64,000 nucleotides of DNA from Massilia pinisoli. GTDB taxonomy: Bacteria > Pseudomonadota > Gammaproteobacteria > Burkholderiales > Burkholderiaceae_D. Both the position numbers and the translations under genes were made by a program. Positions 62,781 to 64,000 of this stretch are shown here, in pieces (position 1 is the first letter of the stretch; each line of letters starts with the position of its first letter). The DNA is taken from assembly GCF_024753285.1 (NCBI RefSeq), contig NZ_JANUGW010000025.1, forward strand, positions 37,555 through 101,554. Direction: 5' to 3'. Under the pieces are notes generated by a model. It searched no databases, was not told the DNA's origin, and was given only the letters and a program-made list of their open reading frames with translations.

Positions 62781-63449
62781 TCAGTCACGTCCAAGCCAGG
62801 TTATTACGAAATCTGTCTGCTCGCAAAAGACATCCAGCCCATGCAGCCGGATGTCTTTCATAAATTCGTCGGCGGCTTGCTTGCCGAACCAAACTTTGAC
62901 TCGGTGACGGCTGCTATTTATGTCCAACTTTATCTTTGCGCGTACTAAATCCAAGGCGAGTCTTAACTCGGCAACGACTGCCGGATTACGGCTTGTACCG
63001 AGGTACGCACCGCTCTTGAACTTCGAGAATCGCTCAAGTACCTCATGGCCGGAGGCGCCAGTGTGGGACGTGATCGCCCGTGCTTTTTTCTGCAGATCTA
63101 ACCCACGCTCCCCAGCGTAAGTCAACACTCCCTGAATAGCTGCTAATTCTGAGTCAGCAGTGACACGCAAATTATGAAAGCTAACTCCAGCACTACTGAT
63201 ATGCATGCTAGATTTACCTGCGACCGCGAAGCTTACCCCAGGCATAGATTTCCGCAAGATTTGACAGGTACTCCAGTTCTGGGCCCACGCTGTTAAGTGT
63301 TGTTTCAACAAATCTGAATTGACCCGAACGTTGCCGTCGTTACCACCAACCGGCGCCGCAGATGTCGGAACGAGCAACGCAAAACTAGTTTCCGAAGCGA
63401 CCAGTTTCGTGCCCATCGCTAGTGGTTCACTTAACTCAAATTTGTTCAC
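62781..63449 (-). CDS. Hypothetical protein
   Basis: A 222-aa protein, start GTG at 63449 with an AGGA site about ten bases upstream. The first half is beta-like (MGTKLVASETSFALLVPTS), the second helical with basic patches (ELRLALDLVRAKIKLDIN). There is no signal peptide. It is followed upstream by the 118-aa gene at 63526, so the two may work together. No family recognised. Confidence 0.6.
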   Translation of the reverse strand: MNKFELSEPLAMGTKLVASETSFALLVPTSAAPVGGNDGNVRVNSDLLKQHLTAWAQNWSTCQILRKSMPGVSFAVAGKSSMHISSAGVSFHNLRVTADSELAAIQGVLTYAGERGLDLQKKARAITSHTGASGHEVLERFSKFKSGAYLGTSRNPAVVAELRLALDLVRAKIKLDINSSRHRVKVWFGKQAADEFMKDIRLHGLDVFCEQTDFVITWLGRD

Positions 63450-63525
63450 GGTAGGCGATCCTTTCCCTCGCGCCGGCGCCAGCCGGATTTTTGCGCCGCG
63501 CGGGCACCGGGTTTTCCGTGACCGC

Positions 63526-63882
63526 TTATTCGAAGCCGATCTCGTTTGCTTGGACCTCTACTGAATGTCGATCCCACTCGCCACCGCGGAGTTTTGTGCG
63601 CACTTTCACCTCCATCGTAGCGGGAGCTCGGACCGTGCCATCTTGCACGTAAATCGTCCCCTCTGCCATCAGATCTGTGGCCTTAGCCATCCCGCGTTTG
63701 ATACCGCGGATGTACCATTCCAGCGCTTTCTCTTTGAGAGCATCTGGAATTAATTCAAGTGCAGCTTCGAAATCCTCGGAAGGATACTTGGAGTGAGACG
63801 GCTTTTGACCTACTGCGCTAGCAATGCCGTTGACGGCTTTACGATAAGTAGCAGATGAAGCTCCGCTTGGTGATTTGCTCAT
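63526..63882 (-). CDS. Hypothetical protein
   Basis: A 118-aa protein with GAGGAAAAT before the ATG at 63882. Helical N-terminal half (SPSGASSATYRKAVNGIA) with a DFEAALELIPDALKEKAL helix and a beta-rich C terminus (KVRTKLRGGEWDRHSVEV). The frame is open upstream to the window edge (63883-64000), where no start is better; this last 118 bp holds no gene I can support. Confidence 0.6.
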   Translation of the reverse strand: MSKSPSGASSATYRKAVNGIASAVGQKPSHSKYPSEDFEAALELIPDALKEKALEWYIRGIKRGMAKATDLMAEGTIYVQDGTVRAPATMEVKVRTKLRGGEWDRHSVEVQANEIGFE

Positions 63883-64000
63883 ATTTTCCTCATTGACCAG
63901 CACAGCGCCGGCCCTCTCAATGCCGCGGCCGCGTCGAGCGCGGCGTAGGTACTGCTGGGCCTTTTCCGCTGGATTGATTACTCTGCTTCGATGCGGTACT

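Larger units (their letters stand above)
52759..64000. mobile_element. Genomic island integrated at tRNA-Leu; right end beyond window
   Basis: Starting just after tRNA-Leu(UAA), the DNA carries a P4-type integrase and then about 10 kb of visibly lower-GC, AT-rich sequence. The genes there are all on the reverse strand and mostly unrecognised, with repeated AGGAAAA-type ribosome sites unlike the core. Two of them are interrupted by single stop codons. No second copy of the tRNA 3' end was seen inside the window, so the attR lies beyond 64000. The start boundary is inferred. Confidence 0.8.

Noticed and set aside
1..64000. CRISPR array or restriction-modification/defence cluster
   Set aside because: No regularly spaced direct repeats and no cas, methyltransferase, helicase or nuclease-defence genes were recognised apart from a lone PIN protein.

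Overview
The window reads as a chromosomal segment of a GC-rich betaproteobacterium of the Oxalobacteraceae, most like Massilia/Telluria. This rests on the combination of PEP-CTERM proteins, a class I phaC with phaR, a full set of MSHA-type pilus assembly genes, a pimeloyl-CoA-dehydrogenase-type acyl-CoA dehydrogenase pair with MaoC hydratases, and strong GC bias at third codon positions. The genus is inferred from gene content; no 16S or marker gene is present.

Regions. 1-5.4 kb: a partial class V aminotransferase, a glycerate kinase, a divergent two-gene ABC exporter-like operon and a glycine-rich PEP-CTERM protein. 5.5-15.4 kb: Mut7-C RNase-like protein, DUF72 protein, thioredoxin 2, chemoreceptor plus outer-membrane porin-like protein, MetC-like lyase, RimO and a lipoprotein. 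15.5-24.6 kb: phaR and phaC, pgeF-rluD diverging from bamD, an LpqC-type esterase, yaaA, a PIN protein and an aminotransferase. 24.6-35.6 kb: one long reverse-strand MSHA pilus cluster (mshE, mshG, two (pseudo)pilins, then mshI to mshN). 35.6-41.4 kb: a REP-like inverted repeat, then a 1502-aa hybrid histidine kinase translationally coupled to a REC-GGDEF diguanylate cyclase, divergent from mshE. 41.4-44.7 kb: two MaoC proteins and two acyl-CoA dehydrogenases in one overlapping operon. 44.8-52.6 kb: a small PEP-CTERM protein, tail-specific protease, an HExxH membrane protein, thymidine kinase, penicillin acylase family enzyme, ParB-like protein and a small hypothetical.

52.67-64 kb (edge): tRNA-Leu(UAA) is followed by a P4-type tyrosine integrase and then about 10 kb of visibly AT-richer DNA. 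All genes there run on the reverse strand and are small, membrane or secreted, and mostly unrecognised. This is a genomic island whose far end lies outside the window. Two of its genes (a C39-like cysteine peptidase and a small protein) contain single in-frame stop codons, while most others look intact and have strong AGGAAAA-type ribosome binding sites.

Connections worth noting. The MshE ATPase carries the two-motif N-terminal MshEN domain known to bind c-di-GMP, and the divergent neighbour operon makes c-di-GMP, so pilus activity and signalling may be linked locally. PhaC and PhaR form a polyester-storage pair. The island is the least explained part: a coupled trio of membrane/mini-proteins, a HEAT-like mini-protein, secreted proteins and the two interrupted genes.
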